Source: Bacillus tuaregi (GTDB lineage Bacteria; Bacillota; Bacilli; Bacillales; Cytobacillaceae). From it: a DNA stretch of 64,000 nt. The stretch is taken from contig NZ_LT629731.1 of NCBI RefSeq assembly GCF_900104575.1, positions 2,430,689 through 2,494,688 on the forward strand, read 5' to 3'. Positions 26,989 through 37,049 of this stretch are shown here, in pieces. A model generated the notes under the pieces. That model ran no database searches, had not been told where the DNA came from, and worked only from the letters and a program-made list of their open reading frames with translations. Position 1 is the stretch's first letter. Every line of letters begins with the position of its first letter. The position numbers and the translations under genes were made by a program.

Positions 26989-27040
26989 CCTCCGTGTTAT
27001 TTACTTAACTATAACACTAAAGTATCGTACGACATCTATC

Positions 27041-27964
27041 CTAACAGAGAGGGCGATTTTTAAGTATTTTTTTGTACTCTACATTAATTCGATATCCTTC
27101 CGTTTCTCCAAAGTATCTAATGAATAAATTATCATCTGTATTATGAGCATTGATAAAAACTTTCTTTAAATCTTTATCCATCGTGGCAAACAGATATATG
27201 GTATCTCCTGTATTTTCATACCAATAAAGAGTACTCCAGAAAGACAGATATGTTAAATCCCAAGCTTGATTTGAACTATTTTTAATAATATTGTCGATGC
27301 TTTTAAATTCCTTTAATTTCGGTTGCTTTACCTGCTTTGTAAAGAGAAGGGCAGCGTATACTACTGTGTAAATACAAAATAGAATATTTTTATCAATCCA
27401 TTTTAAAAGTTCAATCATTTTTTCGGTAACAGTGAGTTCTTGGTTCAAGTATAAAGAAAAAATATGCAGCATTTCTGCTAAATGCATTTGTTGATGACTA
27501 CTTTTTACATCAAATACATATTCATTATTGCTTAGGTTTTTAATTTTCGGTACTGAGTCTATTTTTCTTTCAAAAAGATCAAGCCATGTTTTAGTAGGAT
27601 ATTGATCGAACATCTTTAAAAATAAATTGTTTTCGGCACTTGCTTCATCATTACTATTTTTAATATTCGCATATTCATTTAGGGCTAATCCACCAGTGAT
27701 CGCTACATCATTGAAATGTGACCAAAATAATAAGCTACTAACCACTTTTAAGATGTGCATGTCTTTTAGAGTGCCGTTGCTACAAAGCTCTACAATCTTT
27801 GTCATGATATTTCTATCAATAATCAGAATATACTTTTCACCAAAATAATTGGAGAAGTCGGGAGTTCCTTTAGGTGAAATTATTGGGTGAAAGATTAACT
27901 TCTTATCAATAATGAATTCGGTCAATTCTTTTATTTGTTTTTCTTGTACCCTTAACACTTCCAT
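27041..27964 (-). CDS. Unknown protein in the type I RM operon, PIN-like pattern
   Basis: A 307-residue protein just after hsdR (75 bases), with AGGAGG before its ATG. It has acidic residues in a PIN-nuclease-like order: LIIDRNIMTKI, GLALNEYANIK, AWDLTYLSFW, LFATMDKDLK. I do not recognise the family, and the PIN idea is inference. It has no signal peptide. The IS3 element starts 6 bases past its stop; the C terminus could have been altered by that insertion. Confidence 0.65.
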   Translation of the reverse strand: MEVLRVQEKQIKELTEFIIDKKLIFHPIISPKGTPDFSNYFGEKYILIIDRNIMTKIVELCSNGTLKDMHILKVVSSLLFWSHFNDVAITGGLALNEYANIKNSNDEASAENNLFLKMFDQYPTKTWLDLFERKIDSVPKIKNLSNNEYVFDVKSSHQQMHLAEMLHIFSLYLNQELTVTEKMIELLKWIDKNILFCIYTVVYAALLFTKQVKQPKLKEFKSIDNIIKNSSNQAWDLTYLSFWSTLYWYENTGDTIYLFATMDKDLKKVFINAHNTDDNLFIRYFGETEGYRINVEYKKILKNRPLC

Positions 27965-28039
27965 AGCGGCCTCCTGAATACATTATAATTTTGAAACAAA
28001 AAACCTGCAGTATATGTATAATACTACAGGATTTTCACT

Positions 28040-31000
28040 TTATCTTCTTAATTCTTTATAGGCCTCTTTGGCCACTTCCTCTAATACAGTATTGTAAAAT
28101 GTACGGTTCTCAAAAAGCTTTGAATATGATCCCATTTGTTCTAAATATAATTCCTGTGCCACTCTTTCGAACACATCTGGAAAGATACTTTTTTCAAATA
28201 TCTCTGCATCGTTATTTTGTGCAAATCGTTTTAGCTTCTTATTTTCTCTAACTGCTTTTTTGTATATTCCTTCTACTATTACCCTATCGGAATCTGTAAA
28301 TTTACCTTCAAATCGCTCATTCACGCGTTTAATTATATTTTCCAATAGCTCATCTTCTTCTAGAGGCTTTACCCCGGTGTCAATGGATTCAGGATTTTTC
28401 AATACGTTATAACCAGCATTTTTTTCTAACGCAATGTTACCTTCAAAAGTCCGTTCCAATTTGTAATACTCAAGTTTTAACTTGTCCTCAATATTTATAT
28501 TTTCTCGTTTGTTCTTAGGAATAAATTTAATTAAGTAAGAAGTAAATACGTATTCTTCATGTAATTCTTTATCGAACATTCGAGTTAATTGTGTAATATA
28601 GGAATACCACTTATTAAAATTACGGACAGTTACTCTAAACGTGTACTGAGTTTCATCATCAAGCTCCTGATATCGATTAATAATTGGCTTTAAGGCACTT
28701 GCCATTTTTCCTAAATCCGTATCTGTTTGTTTCCCCTCTTTAAAATACATCTTTACTAATTGTTGTATATCTTGATCATTATAAACCTTAAAATTACGCA
28801 ATTTCGTTTTAGTGTCATAAATCAAGTTAACATCAATTTCTTTATCTAATGAAGTTACTTCATAGTAAGGCTCGAAGGCTTTTTTAATATCTTCGGCTTC
28901 ATTAACAAAATCCAAAATAAAGGTATCTTCTTTATCAGGATGCATCCTATTTAATCTAGATAATGTTTGGACGGCCTTTACTCCCGATAACTTTTTATCA
29001 ACAAACATCGTGTGCAGCAACGGTTCATCAAAACCAGTTTGATATTTTTCCGCAACAATCAACACATTAAAGCTATCAGTATGAAACTCTTCTTTCAACT
29101 GGTTTTCAGAAATTCTTTTACCATCTTTGGTTTTATTTAAGCTAGACTCTCGAAACTCTTCATCTCTATCATTCACTACACCTGAAAATGCCACTAAAAC
29201 ATCCATATCAGTATAGCCTTTTTTCTTTATATAATTTTTAAACTCGTGAAAGTAACGTACTGCATGTAATCGGGAAGCTGTAACAACCATTGCTTTTGCT
29301 CTTCCCTTCATTTTATTTCTCGTTACATCACGAAATTGTTCAATCATAATCGCTGTTTTTTGCTGCAAATTATGTGGGTGCAATGATTCATATCTTCGAA
29401 TTGCTTTAACCCCCTGCGAAGCTGGGAGTTCTGGATTATCTGGTGCATCTTTAGCGATTCTATATGAAGTTTTATAAGTCATATAGTTTTGTAGGACATC
29501 CAAAATAAATTCTTCTTCTATAGCTTGTCTCATGCTATAGATATGGAATGGTTTAAATGAACCATCAGGTTGTTTTGCACCAAACATCTCTAATGTTTTT
29601 TCTTTCGGTGTAGCAGTAAAGGCAAAGAAGCTAAGATTACTATGCTTTCCATGTGTTAATAATTCTTTAACAAGTTTATCTTCATGATCTAGTTGATTGG
29701 CTTCTAGTTCTCCCTCAATCTCCGCATATTCTCTTAATGCTTCTTCAGTATCAGCTAATGCCGACTTTAACTTTTTAGCACTTGTCCCTGTTTGAGAAGA
29801 GTGGGCCTCATCAACGATAATGGCAAAGTTATTACCTTTATTCACTTCAACCTCTTCATAAATAACAGGAAACTTTTGAAGAGTAGTAATGATTATTCTT
29901 TTCCCATCGTTAATGGCATTTTTTAAATCCTTTGAGGATTTATTTTCACCGATAGTCTCTACAAGCCCGGTAACATGGTCAAAGCTTGAAATTGTATCTT
30001 GTAACTGTCTGTCTAAAACGGTTCTATCAGTCACAACAATTACGGAAGAAAAAATAGACTTATTCTCTGCATTATGCAAACTTGATAAATGATAAGCCAG
30101 CCAAGCAATACTATTTGACTTGCCTGAACCTGCACTATGCTGGATTAAATAATTTTCACCACTACCATTTATACGAACATGATTCACTAATTTCCTTACA
30201 ACATCCAACTGATGAAATCGTGGGAAAATTAGTTTTGAAGAGTTTTTGGTTGTTTCTTTTCCATTCTTTATTACCTTTTTCTTTTCTACATCCAAATGCA
30301 TAAATCTTTGCAAAATATCCATCAAACTATCTTTTGCTAGAACCTTTTCCCATAAATATGCTGTTGCGTATCCTTCCGGGTTAACAGGGTTTCCAGCTCC
30401 ACCCACTTCACCTGCACCGTTAGAACCTTGATTAAACGGCAAGAAGAAGGTATCTTTGCCGTTTAGTTTAGTTGTCATCCATACTTCATACAAATCGACT
30501 GCAAAATATACCAACACACGTTTGTTAAATTGAAAAATTTGTTCGCGAGGATCCCGGTCATACATAAATTGTTTTTTAGCATTTTCTACGGATTGACCCT
30601 TAATCTGATTTTTCAATTCAAGTGCTACAATTGGAATACCATTCAAAGATAGAACCATGTCCAATGTATTATGATTGTCAGTTGAATAAGCAAATTGACG
30701 CGTTACTGTTAATCGGTTGGATTTATAATCTTGTATAACCTTCTCGTTTAGAGTGGATTCAGGACGAAATGAAGCTACTTTAAGTTTTACACCTCGATCA
30801 GTAATTCCATGCCGAAGTACGTGCAGCAATCCATTCGTTTCTATTTCATCATTTAGACGCTTATATAACTTTTTCTCAGAATCAGCTTGGTAAATTTTTT
30901 CGTATCTTGTCCAAGCCTTCTCTTGTGTTTCTTTAATAAACCCGATTAATTGATTGATATCAAATGCTTTTTCTTTATAGTAATTTGTTTGATCACCTTT

Positions 31001-31075
31001 TACGTACCCACCATTAGATAGGAGGTATGACTCTATATCTTCCTCAAATCTTTTTTCATTGTCTTGGATAGTCAA
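28040..31075 (-). CDS. hsdR: Type I restriction enzyme subunit R
   Basis: A 1011-residue HsdR. The nuclease domain has Asp139 and Glu153-Leu-Lys155 (NTLDMVLSL..., ALELKNQ). The motor has Walker A SAGSGKSN at 314-321, DEAHSSQTG (DExH), a TATP segment and the arginine-finger helicase motif (QTLSRLNRMHP). It cuts non-methylated DNA after ATP-driven translocation. TTG start with GGAGG upstream, directly following the hsdS stop. Confidence 0.97.
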   Translation of the reverse strand: MTIQDNEKRFEEDIESYLLSNGGYVKGDQTNYYKEKAFDINQLIGFIKETQEKAWTRYEKIYQADSEKKLYKRLNDEIETNGLLHVLRHGITDRGVKLKVASFRPESTLNEKVIQDYKSNRLTVTRQFAYSTDNHNTLDMVLSLNGIPIVALELKNQIKGQSVENAKKQFMYDRDPREQIFQFNKRVLVYFAVDLYEVWMTTKLNGKDTFFLPFNQGSNGAGEVGGAGNPVNPEGYATAYLWEKVLAKDSLMDILQRFMHLDVEKKKVIKNGKETTKNSSKLIFPRFHQLDVVRKLVNHVRINGSGENYLIQHSAGSGKSNSIAWLAYHLSSLHNAENKSIFSSVIVVTDRTVLDRQLQDTISSFDHVTGLVETIGENKSSKDLKNAINDGKRIIITTLQKFPVIYEEVEVNKGNNFAIIVDEAHSSQTGTSAKKLKSALADTEEALREYAEIEGELEANQLDHEDKLVKELLTHGKHSNLSFFAFTATPKEKTLEMFGAKQPDGSFKPFHIYSMRQAIEEEFILDVLQNYMTYKTSYRIAKDAPDNPELPASQGVKAIRRYESLHPHNLQQKTAIMIEQFRDVTRNKMKGRAKAMVVTASRLHAVRYFHEFKNYIKKKGYTDMDVLVAFSGVVNDRDEEFRESSLNKTKDGKRISENQLKEEFHTDSFNVLIVAEKYQTGFDEPLLHTMFVDKKLSGVKAVQTLSRLNRMHPDKEDTFILDFVNEAEDIKKAFEPYYEVTSLDKEIDVNLIYDTKTKLRNFKVYNDQDIQQLVKMYFKEGKQTDTDLGKMASALKPIINRYQELDDETQYTFRVTVRNFNKWYSYITQLTRMFDKELHEEYVFTSYLIKFIPKNKRENINIEDKLKLEYYKLERTFEGNIALEKNAGYNVLKNPESIDTGVKPLEEDELLENIIKRVNERFEGKFTDSDRVIVEGIYKKAVRENKKLKRFAQNNDAEIFEKSIFPDVFERVAQELYLEQMGSYSKLFENRTFYNTVLEEVAKEAYKELRR

Positions 31076-32326
31076 CTACATAACCTCCTTTTTACCTGTG
31101 ACATATTCATATATAAGAGATGTTTTATAATTCTCTAATCCCTCGATAAGTTTTTCTTTTTGAGAAATTAACTTATTAATTTTTAATACTTTTTCATTTA
31201 AATAATTCGCTATTTCTATTTGTTCATTAAGGCTTGGAATTGGTATATAAAAATTTAAAAACTCATCAGTAGGAAGTCTCCATCTTCCGTGGTTAGAAAC
31301 TCCTTGACCATAGCCATAAAAGATTTTATTTAGATAACAAGCTTGCAACAAAAATTTATAATAATTTGAATTCTGTTCATTGTTCCCCTTAAATCGAAAT
31401 ACTCTATAATCTGGGCTAGTGACTCCAATATATTTTGAACAATCGACCCAACCAGTCAATAAATCCATATGATTCATAACAAAATCGTTTCTTTCAACAA
31501 TTTGATACTTACTGTAATCGGAAGAGAGTTGTCCTTCATTACTTTCAATATCTTTTATCTTTAACCCTTGCTGTGTCACAGATAGTACATCATAGCCTAA
31601 ACTATTTGCGATCACTTTTTTTATTTCAAATATATTTTTTAATTTACTCAATTTCCAATGACTAGGTATACTTCCTATCCACTCTATTCCAGTATCCTTC
31701 ATCTTTACTTTAGGATTTAATCCTTTTGTTATTGCTTCAAACATTAGTGATTGAAGGTATGTTTTTAGTTCTTTAATAGAGATATTTGTTTTCTCAGTTA
31801 ATGAATCTATTTTCGCTACTTTTTCATCTAGAAAATCTGCTATCTTTTTTTGCTCTTCTATATCTGGCGGAAATGCAACAAGTATCTTTTTCATTCTCCC
31901 ATAATTGGTAGACCATAAATCAGCAACAATCCCTGTTCCCCAACGATAAAATTCCTCTGCAAATCCATAATTTTTTAGTAAGTAATTTATAAATGAAGGT
32001 TCCAATGTGTTGCAATATAATACTATATTTATTAATGAGACTGAACCATTATATGGTGATATGCCTGAAGACAATTTTCTATCTGATCTTGAATTTATTA
32101 CAAAATCATTTACACAAACCTTTTTTCTATTAGAATGATCATTGGATTTTGCCGCTGTCTCTAATTGTTTTACTATTCCCTTTTTAGTTACTGATAACGG
32201 TTCAAAATCCAAGTCAGAAACCTTATCATTTCTTAATTTAAATAAGTTACCTATTCTTTCAATTTTCCAATGTTGAGGTACTTCACCTATCCACTCAACC
32301 CCACTATCTTTTAGTGTCTTATTCAT
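31076..32326 (-). CDS. hsdS: Type I restriction enzyme specificity subunit S
   Basis: A 416-residue HsdS with two target-recognition halves, each starting with a similar box (DSGVEWIGEVPQHWKI and DTGIEWIGSIPSHWKL) and ending in a conserved helix (EEQKKIADFLDEKVAKID; NEQIEIANYLNEKVLKIN). It names the DNA site for methylation and cutting. It overlaps hsdM by 8 bases (ATGAATAA) and abuts hsdR: one operon. Only one hsdS is present and no inverted duplicate to suggest phase variation. Confidence 0.95.
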   Translation of the reverse strand: MNKTLKDSGVEWIGEVPQHWKIERIGNLFKLRNDKVSDLDFEPLSVTKKGIVKQLETAAKSNDHSNRKKVCVNDFVINSRSDRKLSSGISPYNGSVSLINIVLYCNTLEPSFINYLLKNYGFAEEFYRWGTGIVADLWSTNYGRMKKILVAFPPDIEEQKKIADFLDEKVAKIDSLTEKTNISIKELKTYLQSLMFEAITKGLNPKVKMKDTGIEWIGSIPSHWKLSKLKNIFEIKKVIANSLGYDVLSVTQQGLKIKDIESNEGQLSSDYSKYQIVERNDFVMNHMDLLTGWVDCSKYIGVTSPDYRVFRFKGNNEQNSNYYKFLLQACYLNKIFYGYGQGVSNHGRWRLPTDEFLNFYIPIPSLNEQIEIANYLNEKVLKINKLISQKEKLIEGLENYKTSLIYEYVTGKKEVM

Positions 32327-34097
32327 TCACCTCAACCTCCTGACCAGATAATGCTTCAAAGGTTTTTACAATTTCCTCTTCTAACAATTTTATCCTTTTA
32401 GCAACTTCATCAGATTTCAACGGTTGTTCAAATTTATAAAACAGTCTAGTAAGCGGTATTTCATAACCAATTTTTGTTTTACTTTCGTCAAGCCAAGTAT
32501 CTTGATTAAAAGGTTTAATTTCATTCTCGAAATATGCTTGAATATTCTCTTTTAAAGGAATCTCTTCAGTATCCCTTTTTTCTGGATCAGCTACAGGCTT
32601 TCCTTTTTTATATAATACCTTTCCATCTTCATTAAACTGTGGAGATTCTACAGTTACTTTATAGTACCCAAAATCAATATTATCAAATATCTTAGATTGT
32701 ACAGTTCTCTCTCCTAGAGAATATTCTTTATCAAGAAAATCACCATATGCTTTTACAATAATATCTCTACAATCAGGTGTTAAATCAACTCGTTTACTAC
32801 CAATGTTTTTTCTTCTTTTCTCATACATATTTGAGGCATCTATTAATTGAACTTTACCAATTCGATGTTTTGGCTTATTTTTCGTTAATACCCAAATATA
32901 CGTAGAGATTGCTGTGTTATAGAAGCTATCATTTGGTAACTGAATAATCGCTTCTAACCAGTCATTTTCAATTACATATCGGCGAATTTCACTTTCACCG
33001 CTACCAGCTGCTCCGCTAAAAAGGGCTGAGGCATTATGAATAATTGCCATTCTCCCAGTATTTTTCAATTTACTTAGACCATTAAGTAAAAATAAAAGTT
33101 GACCGTCATTTTTCTTCGGTAAGCCTACTCCAAAACGCCCATTCTCACCTTTATCATGTTCTTCCTTAACCTTTTTATATTCAGATTTCCAATCCGTTCC
33201 AAATGGAGGATTCGATATACAGTAGTCAAATGTGTAACCTTCAAACTGGTCATTTGTTAACGTATTGCCCAATTTCATATTCTCAGGATTACCGCCACGA
33301 ATCATTGTATCTGCTTTCGCAATAGCATATGTTTGTTCGTTTATTTCTTGACCAAAAGTTGTTACTTCGGCTTCTGCATCTAATGCTTTTAATCGTTCTT
33401 CCATAGCACTTAGCATCTGGGAAGTACCCATTGTTTGATCGTATACTGTCTTAGCAACTCCTTCATCAATAAGAACATCTTTTTCCTCTGCAATAAGTAA
33501 GTCTGTCATTAAATAAATGATATCCCTACTTGTAAAGTGTGATCCTGCTTCTTCATCATAACTCTCAGAGAATTTTTTAATTAAATCTTCAAAAATGTAA
33601 CCCATATCCGTACTTGTAATTTTATCAGGACCCATATAAGCTTTTTCCGCGTTGAATTCTTGAATGATAAAAAATAACTTATCATTATTAGCAAGTTTTG
33701 TAATCTCTCTTTCGAAGTCAAAGTTCTTTAGAACATCCTGTACGTTTTCGGAAAATCCATGTAGGAACGCAAGGAAATTTTCCTCGATATTATTCGGGTC
33801 CGATAATAGATTTTCAAAAGTGAAATTGCTGATATTATAAAAAACATAACCAGATGCTTTTTGTAAAAATCCATCTTTTACTTCTAAGTGCTTGACCTTT
33901 TCGTATGTTTCTAAAACCTTGTCTCTTGTAGGCAATAAAGTGTCATGGAATCGTTTAATCACTGTCATCGGTAAAATGACTTCACCATACTCATGCGGCT
34001 TATATAGGCCTCTTAAAGCATCAGCAATACTCCAAATTAAATTTGCTTTTTCCTGTATATTAGCACCTGTTTGAATACGTCTTAACTCTTCATTCAT
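32319..34097 (-). CDS. hsdM: Type I restriction DNA methyltransferase subunit M
   Basis: A 592-residue N6-adenine methyltransferase. The N-terminal HsdM_N helical domain is followed by the SAM-binding region (VYDQTMGTSQM, a DPxxGSG variant) and the catalytic NPPF at 296-299 (ISNPPFGTDW). GGAGG is 8 bases before the ATG at 34097. It is first in the hsdM-hsdS-hsdR operon. Motif I is DQTMGTSQM rather than DPxCGSGG, which is a variant. Confidence 0.96.
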   Translation of the reverse strand: MNEELRRIQTGANIQEKANLIWSIADALRGLYKPHEYGEVILPMTVIKRFHDTLLPTRDKVLETYEKVKHLEVKDGFLQKASGYVFYNISNFTFENLLSDPNNIEENFLAFLHGFSENVQDVLKNFDFEREITKLANNDKLFFIIQEFNAEKAYMGPDKITSTDMGYIFEDLIKKFSESYDEEAGSHFTSRDIIYLMTDLLIAEEKDVLIDEGVAKTVYDQTMGTSQMLSAMEERLKALDAEAEVTTFGQEINEQTYAIAKADTMIRGGNPENMKLGNTLTNDQFEGYTFDYCISNPPFGTDWKSEYKKVKEEHDKGENGRFGVGLPKKNDGQLLFLLNGLSKLKNTGRMAIIHNASALFSGAAGSGESEIRRYVIENDWLEAIIQLPNDSFYNTAISTYIWVLTKNKPKHRIGKVQLIDASNMYEKRRKNIGSKRVDLTPDCRDIIVKAYGDFLDKEYSLGERTVQSKIFDNIDFGYYKVTVESPQFNEDGKVLYKKGKPVADPEKRDTEEIPLKENIQAYFENEIKPFNQDTWLDESKTKIGYEIPLTRLFYKFEQPLKSDEVAKRIKLLEEEIVKTFEALSGQEVEVNE

Positions 34098-34138
34098 TGA
34101 ATAATCCTCCATGTATGTAATCTATTATTCATCTATCA

Positions 34139-34714
34139 TTATATCTTTGTTCTGATTTGCTCGGCCTTACTTTTCTTCTTAGCCCTAACAAGAGTAGATA
34201 CTGAAATCCCAGTCATATCCTCAACCTGTTTATACGAATGATTTTCTAGTAATGATAAGGCATGATTAATTTGCTGCCGTGAAAATTTTCTGGGCCTACC
34301 TTCTCGGAAATCAGGTTTCTGTTTGGCCAAGAATTTGCCTTCTTGGGTTCGTTCTACGATCATGTCTCTCTCGAACTCAGCAAACGCAGAGAATATCGTG
34401 AATATTAACCGTCCAGTAGGAGTATTTTCAATAACCCCCATATTCAGTACATGAACTTTAATATTTCGTTCAAATAAATCCTTAATGATTTCAAGAGCAT
34501 CCTGTGTACTTCGGGCAAAACGGTCTAATTTTGTAACGACCAATGTGTCTCCTTCTTGTAACATATCAATCAACTTCTGAAATTCAGGCCGCTTTTTGTT
34601 TGTCCCTGTATATTTTTCGGAGTATATTTTGTCACAGTTTTCATTCTCTAACTGTTTCAGTTGAACCTGTAAATCCTGATGCATCGTACTTACTCTTGCA
34701 TACCCATATTTCAA
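34139..34714 (-). CDS. Serine recombinase (resolvase/invertase family)
   Basis: A 191-residue protein with the resolvase catalytic start YGYARVST (catalytic Ser), the [17 protein letters not shown] helix, [16 protein letters not shown] and a C-terminal helix-turn-helix ([21 protein letters not shown]). TTG at 34714 is chosen because the known family start lies there. It is 41 bases before hsdM. A large palindrome at 34803-34838 may be its site. Could resolve a cointegrate or invert DNA. Confidence 0.92.
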   Translation of the reverse strand: MKYGYARVSTMHQDLQVQLKQLENENCDKIYSEKYTGTNKKRPEFQKLIDMLQEGDTLVVTKLDRFARSTQDALEIIKDLFERNIKVHVLNMGVIENTPTGRLIFTIFSAFAEFERDMIVERTQEGKFLAKQKPDFREGRPRKFSRQQINHALSLLENHSYKQVEDMTGISVSTLVRAKKKSKAEQIRTKI

Positions 34715-34802
34715 ATAACCACCCCTTTTCATTAAAATTTGAGTTGCATTTATGAACATAAGTATTGATTAAGCTTGATACCCTTATTTTATAGTACTAT
34801 GG

Positions 34803-34838
34803 TATCATGTTCAATACTTTGAAGTATTGAACATGATA
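34803..34838. repeat. 36-bp palindrome upstream of the serine recombinase
   Basis: Arms ATCATGTTCAATACTT and AAGTATTGAACATGAT around TG; perfect over 16 bp and a T-A pair outside. No T tail. A further AAGTATTGATTAAGC copy occurs at about 34761. Likely a recombination (res) or operator site of the recombinase. Confidence 0.55.
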
Positions 34839-34913
34839 TATCTGCCAATCTTATTCTTAACCTGTCAATTTGACAGATAATAAGTGTTCGTTTATTTTGC
34901 AAATTTATTTAAA

Positions 34914-34952
34914 AAAACAGCTATCTTCACATGAGAAGGTTAGCTGTTTTCT
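34914..34952. terminator. Terminator-like hairpin
   Basis: AAAACAGCTA (34914-34923) pairs with TAGCTGTTTT (34941-34950), with internal pairs CTTC/GAAG. It separates the recombinase region from the DUF1643 gene. Confidence 0.75.
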
Positions 34953-35100
34953 TAATTTCTACATCCATTTTATAAGAACAGATCCATTCACCGGAAATGC
35001 GACCGACCTTTTATATAACTTCAAGAATCTTCTATTAACTGGTTACTTATACCAATATGATATTATTATTTATAGTATTTTTTAAAAAGTAGGTGACAAA

Positions 35101-35730
35101 ATGGCCAAAAGAAGTTATGACTCCAAACTAGTTAAAATTAGAGGAATAAAGGCAGGAAAGCGTCAACTAAACAGTAAAGTTGAAATTAGAACTTCTCTGA
35201 GGATTCCTTTAAAGAAAGGCATTGCATCCTGTATCCTGATGAATCCAAGTACTGCTGATAGCTTTGACTCAGATGATACCATTAACTTTGTTACTGAATA
35301 CATATATAAGAACATTCCTGAAATCAATTGGATAAGGTTTTATAACCTTTACCCTTTTTATGAACCTAAATCAACCAAGATCTATGATTTAATTCATAAT
35401 TTAACACCATCAGAATACAGTACTGCAATGAATTTAAATAGACTAGAAATTAAGAAAACACTTGAATCAACAACGCATTTATTTCTTGGTTACGGTCAGT
35501 GTAGTGGAGATGCAAATGATAAGGCCAGTTATTATGATATCGAAACAGTTAAGTTACTAAGTATGATTGAGAAGACTTATAAGAATGATATTTTTGTATT
35601 CGAAACTTCTCAATCAAATAAAATTCTTATCAAAAATAAATATCCTAGACATCCTAATCCCAATAATGAACACTTTGCTATCAATCATCACAAGTGTCGC
35701 ATTAAAAACGGATCAATAATACTAATTTAA
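35101..35730 (+). CDS. DUF1643 domain protein (209 aa)
   Basis: Contains the DUF1643 core: a strand with CILMNPSTADSFDSDDTI, then WIRFYNLYPFYEPKS and a later LFLGYGQCSGDAN. The family is often seen near restriction and defence genes; activity is unknown. AGGTGAC lies before the ATG. It is divergent from the recombinase/hsd operon. Confidence 0.8.
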   Translation: MAKRSYDSKLVKIRGIKAGKRQLNSKVEIRTSLRIPLKKGIASCILMNPSTADSFDSDDTINFVTEYIYKNIPEINWIRFYNLYPFYEPKSTKIYDLIHNLTPSEYSTAMNLNRLEIKKTLESTTHLFLGYGQCSGDANDKASYYDIETVKLLSMIEKTYKNDIFVFETSQSNKILIKNKYPRHPNPNNEHFAINHHKCRIKNGSIILI

Positions 35731-35857
35731 GCGACATAGATTGATAGACTCCCATGCAGTTTTATAAGGAAGGAAAAAAAATACAAATATTACTATTCAA
35801 CGGATTTATTACTGAAAATCGTTAATGCTTATTGTAGAATCAGCACTAAATTGTAAA

Positions 35858-35893
35858 ATGGGCGCCAATCACCTCAAGATTGGCTCCCATTGT
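35858..35893. other. Gene-free stretch 35731-36210 with inverted repeats
   Basis: AATGGGCGCCAATC pairs with GATTGGCTCCCATT (35858-35893), and AAACACG...CGTGTTT follows at about 35957-35992. No gene is supportable here. Confidence 0.5.
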
Positions 35894-36182
35894 TGAATAT
35901 AGCAAAGGAGATTAGTGTTATAGGTTAAAAATATAAACCGATGAATTTTTTTGTACAGAAACACGCTTACTAGGGTGAAAACGTGTTTTGTTGTTGGTAA
36001 TGAAATTAGTTTTATCAAATAAGCAACGAGTTTCTATATCTCACTTTCTTTTTTATATAAAAGGCTTTATTAATGCCCCTTGTTATAAAGCTATTAACGA
36101 TACTTTCCAGCTCTAATGCGTATAGCCTCAATACACACCTCATTAGCGGAAGAGTAGTAAAAGAAGGAAATATTATACATAC

Positions 36183-36208
36183 TAAAAGCCTCCTTGATTG
36201 GGAGGCCT
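36183..36208 (-). terminator. Terminator of the XRE regulator
   Basis: On the minus strand GCCTCC-CAATCAA-GGAGGC is followed by TTTT. Confidence 0.75.
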
Positions 36209-36221
36209 ACGATTCGTTCTT

Positions 36222-36545
36222 TTATTTTCTTAAAGACGTTACAAACGTGTACATAGCGACTTTTTGTTCCTCATTTAATGAAGAAATCATCTCACTAAGT
36301 TGATCGTCAATGACCAGACTTTTCGATTCTTTGTCTTCAAATTCTATTGATTTAAAAAACGAACTTAACGGAATATCAAAGTACTTACAGAAATCAGCAA
36401 TGACGGTTAATTGAATTTCTTGGCCATTTTCAATTCTTGATAACCGAGGTTGTGAGACTTGTATAGCATTTGCTAAATCTATCATTGAAATATTATGTTT
36501 TTTTCTTATCTCCCGCATTAATTTTCCAGCTTTTTTATTAATCAT
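36222..36545 (-). CDS. XRE-family helix-turn-helix regulator (107 aa)
   Basis: An N-terminal cro/C1 HTH (REIRKKHNISMIDLANAIQ, VSQPRLSRIENGQEIQ) and a C-terminal helical tail (QLSEMISSLNEEQKVAMYTF). It binds DNA as a dimer. AAGGAAAATGAGAA precedes the ATG. It is divergent from the 36689 gene and probably controls that region. Confidence 0.88.
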   Translation of the reverse strand: MINKKAGKLMREIRKKHNISMIDLANAIQVSQPRLSRIENGQEIQLTVIADFCKYFDIPLSSFFKSIEFEDKESKSLVIDDQLSEMISSLNEEQKVAMYTFVTSLRK

Positions 36546-36688
36546 TTCTCATTTTCCTTTTATAAATTATCCATTTATATTTAGTTTATCGTTTTCTCAT
36601 TTTACAAGCAATCAATCTCGTTGTAAAATTATGATGATAATGAATATTTTTATTCAATTTTATAATAAAAGGGTGTGATGAGTCAGTT

Positions 36689-36967
36689 ATGAACTTTGAA
36701 GAAGCGTTAACACAATTTACTAATAATCGTGTTGAGGACATTTTGGTAAACACTAATAACAAGACTCTACAAGAAGTGTTTTATTCATTAGAAAATAGTC
36801 TTGAAGAATTAGATATTAACCCACATAAATGTGAACAATTAAAATTAGTAATCTTCCAATTAATTGATTCACAAAACCATTTAGTTTACCGTCAAGGGTT
36901 AGCAGATGCCATTGTTTTCTTATCAAGCATCGGAGAAACAAAAAACAAATTGGGAATAGAAGAATAA
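36689..36967 (+). CDS. Hypothetical protein divergent from the XRE regulator (92 aa)
   Basis: A helical, acidic protein (MNFEEALTQFTNNRVEDILV start). It shares its upstream region with the XRE gene, so it is a likely target. It ends at a terminator (AAAGCAGGC...GCCTGCTTT). No motif known to me. Confidence 0.65.
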   Translation: MNFEEALTQFTNNRVEDILVNTNNKTLQEVFYSLENSLEELDINPHKCEQLKLVIFQLIDSQNHLVYRQGLADAIVFLSSIGETKNKLGIEE

Positions 36968-36988
36968 AAGGAAAATGATTCATTTATT

Positions 36989-37020
36989 AAAGCAGGCATT
37001 CTCTAAACGAAGCCTGCTTT
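36989..37020 (+). terminator. Terminator of the 36689 gene
   Basis: AAAGCAGGC pairs with GCCTGCTTT across about 14 bases. Confidence 0.85.
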
Positions 37021-37049
37021 AATATTAAGGCTAATTTATCATTTATCTA

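Larger units (their letters stand above)
25266..27034 (-). mobile_element. IS3-family insertion sequence
   Basis: Two overlapping transposase frames are bounded by poorly matched ends: TGTCGCATTTAGCTACTTTAG on the left (25266) and, inverted, TGTCGTACGATACTTTAG on the right (27034). They share TGTCG and TACTTTAGT. No target duplication is visible, so the ends are tentative. A hairpin with 17-bp arms (about 25350-25400) lies inside the left end. It lies just after the stop of the gene that follows hsdR. Confidence 0.55.

Noticed and set aside
25266..27034. Exact target duplication of the IS3 element
   Set aside because: The bases outside the proposed ends do not match, so the ends stay tentative.
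31076..34714. Phase-variable specificity switching by the serine recombinase
   Set aside because: Only one hsdS is present and no inverted duplicate of its halves was seen.
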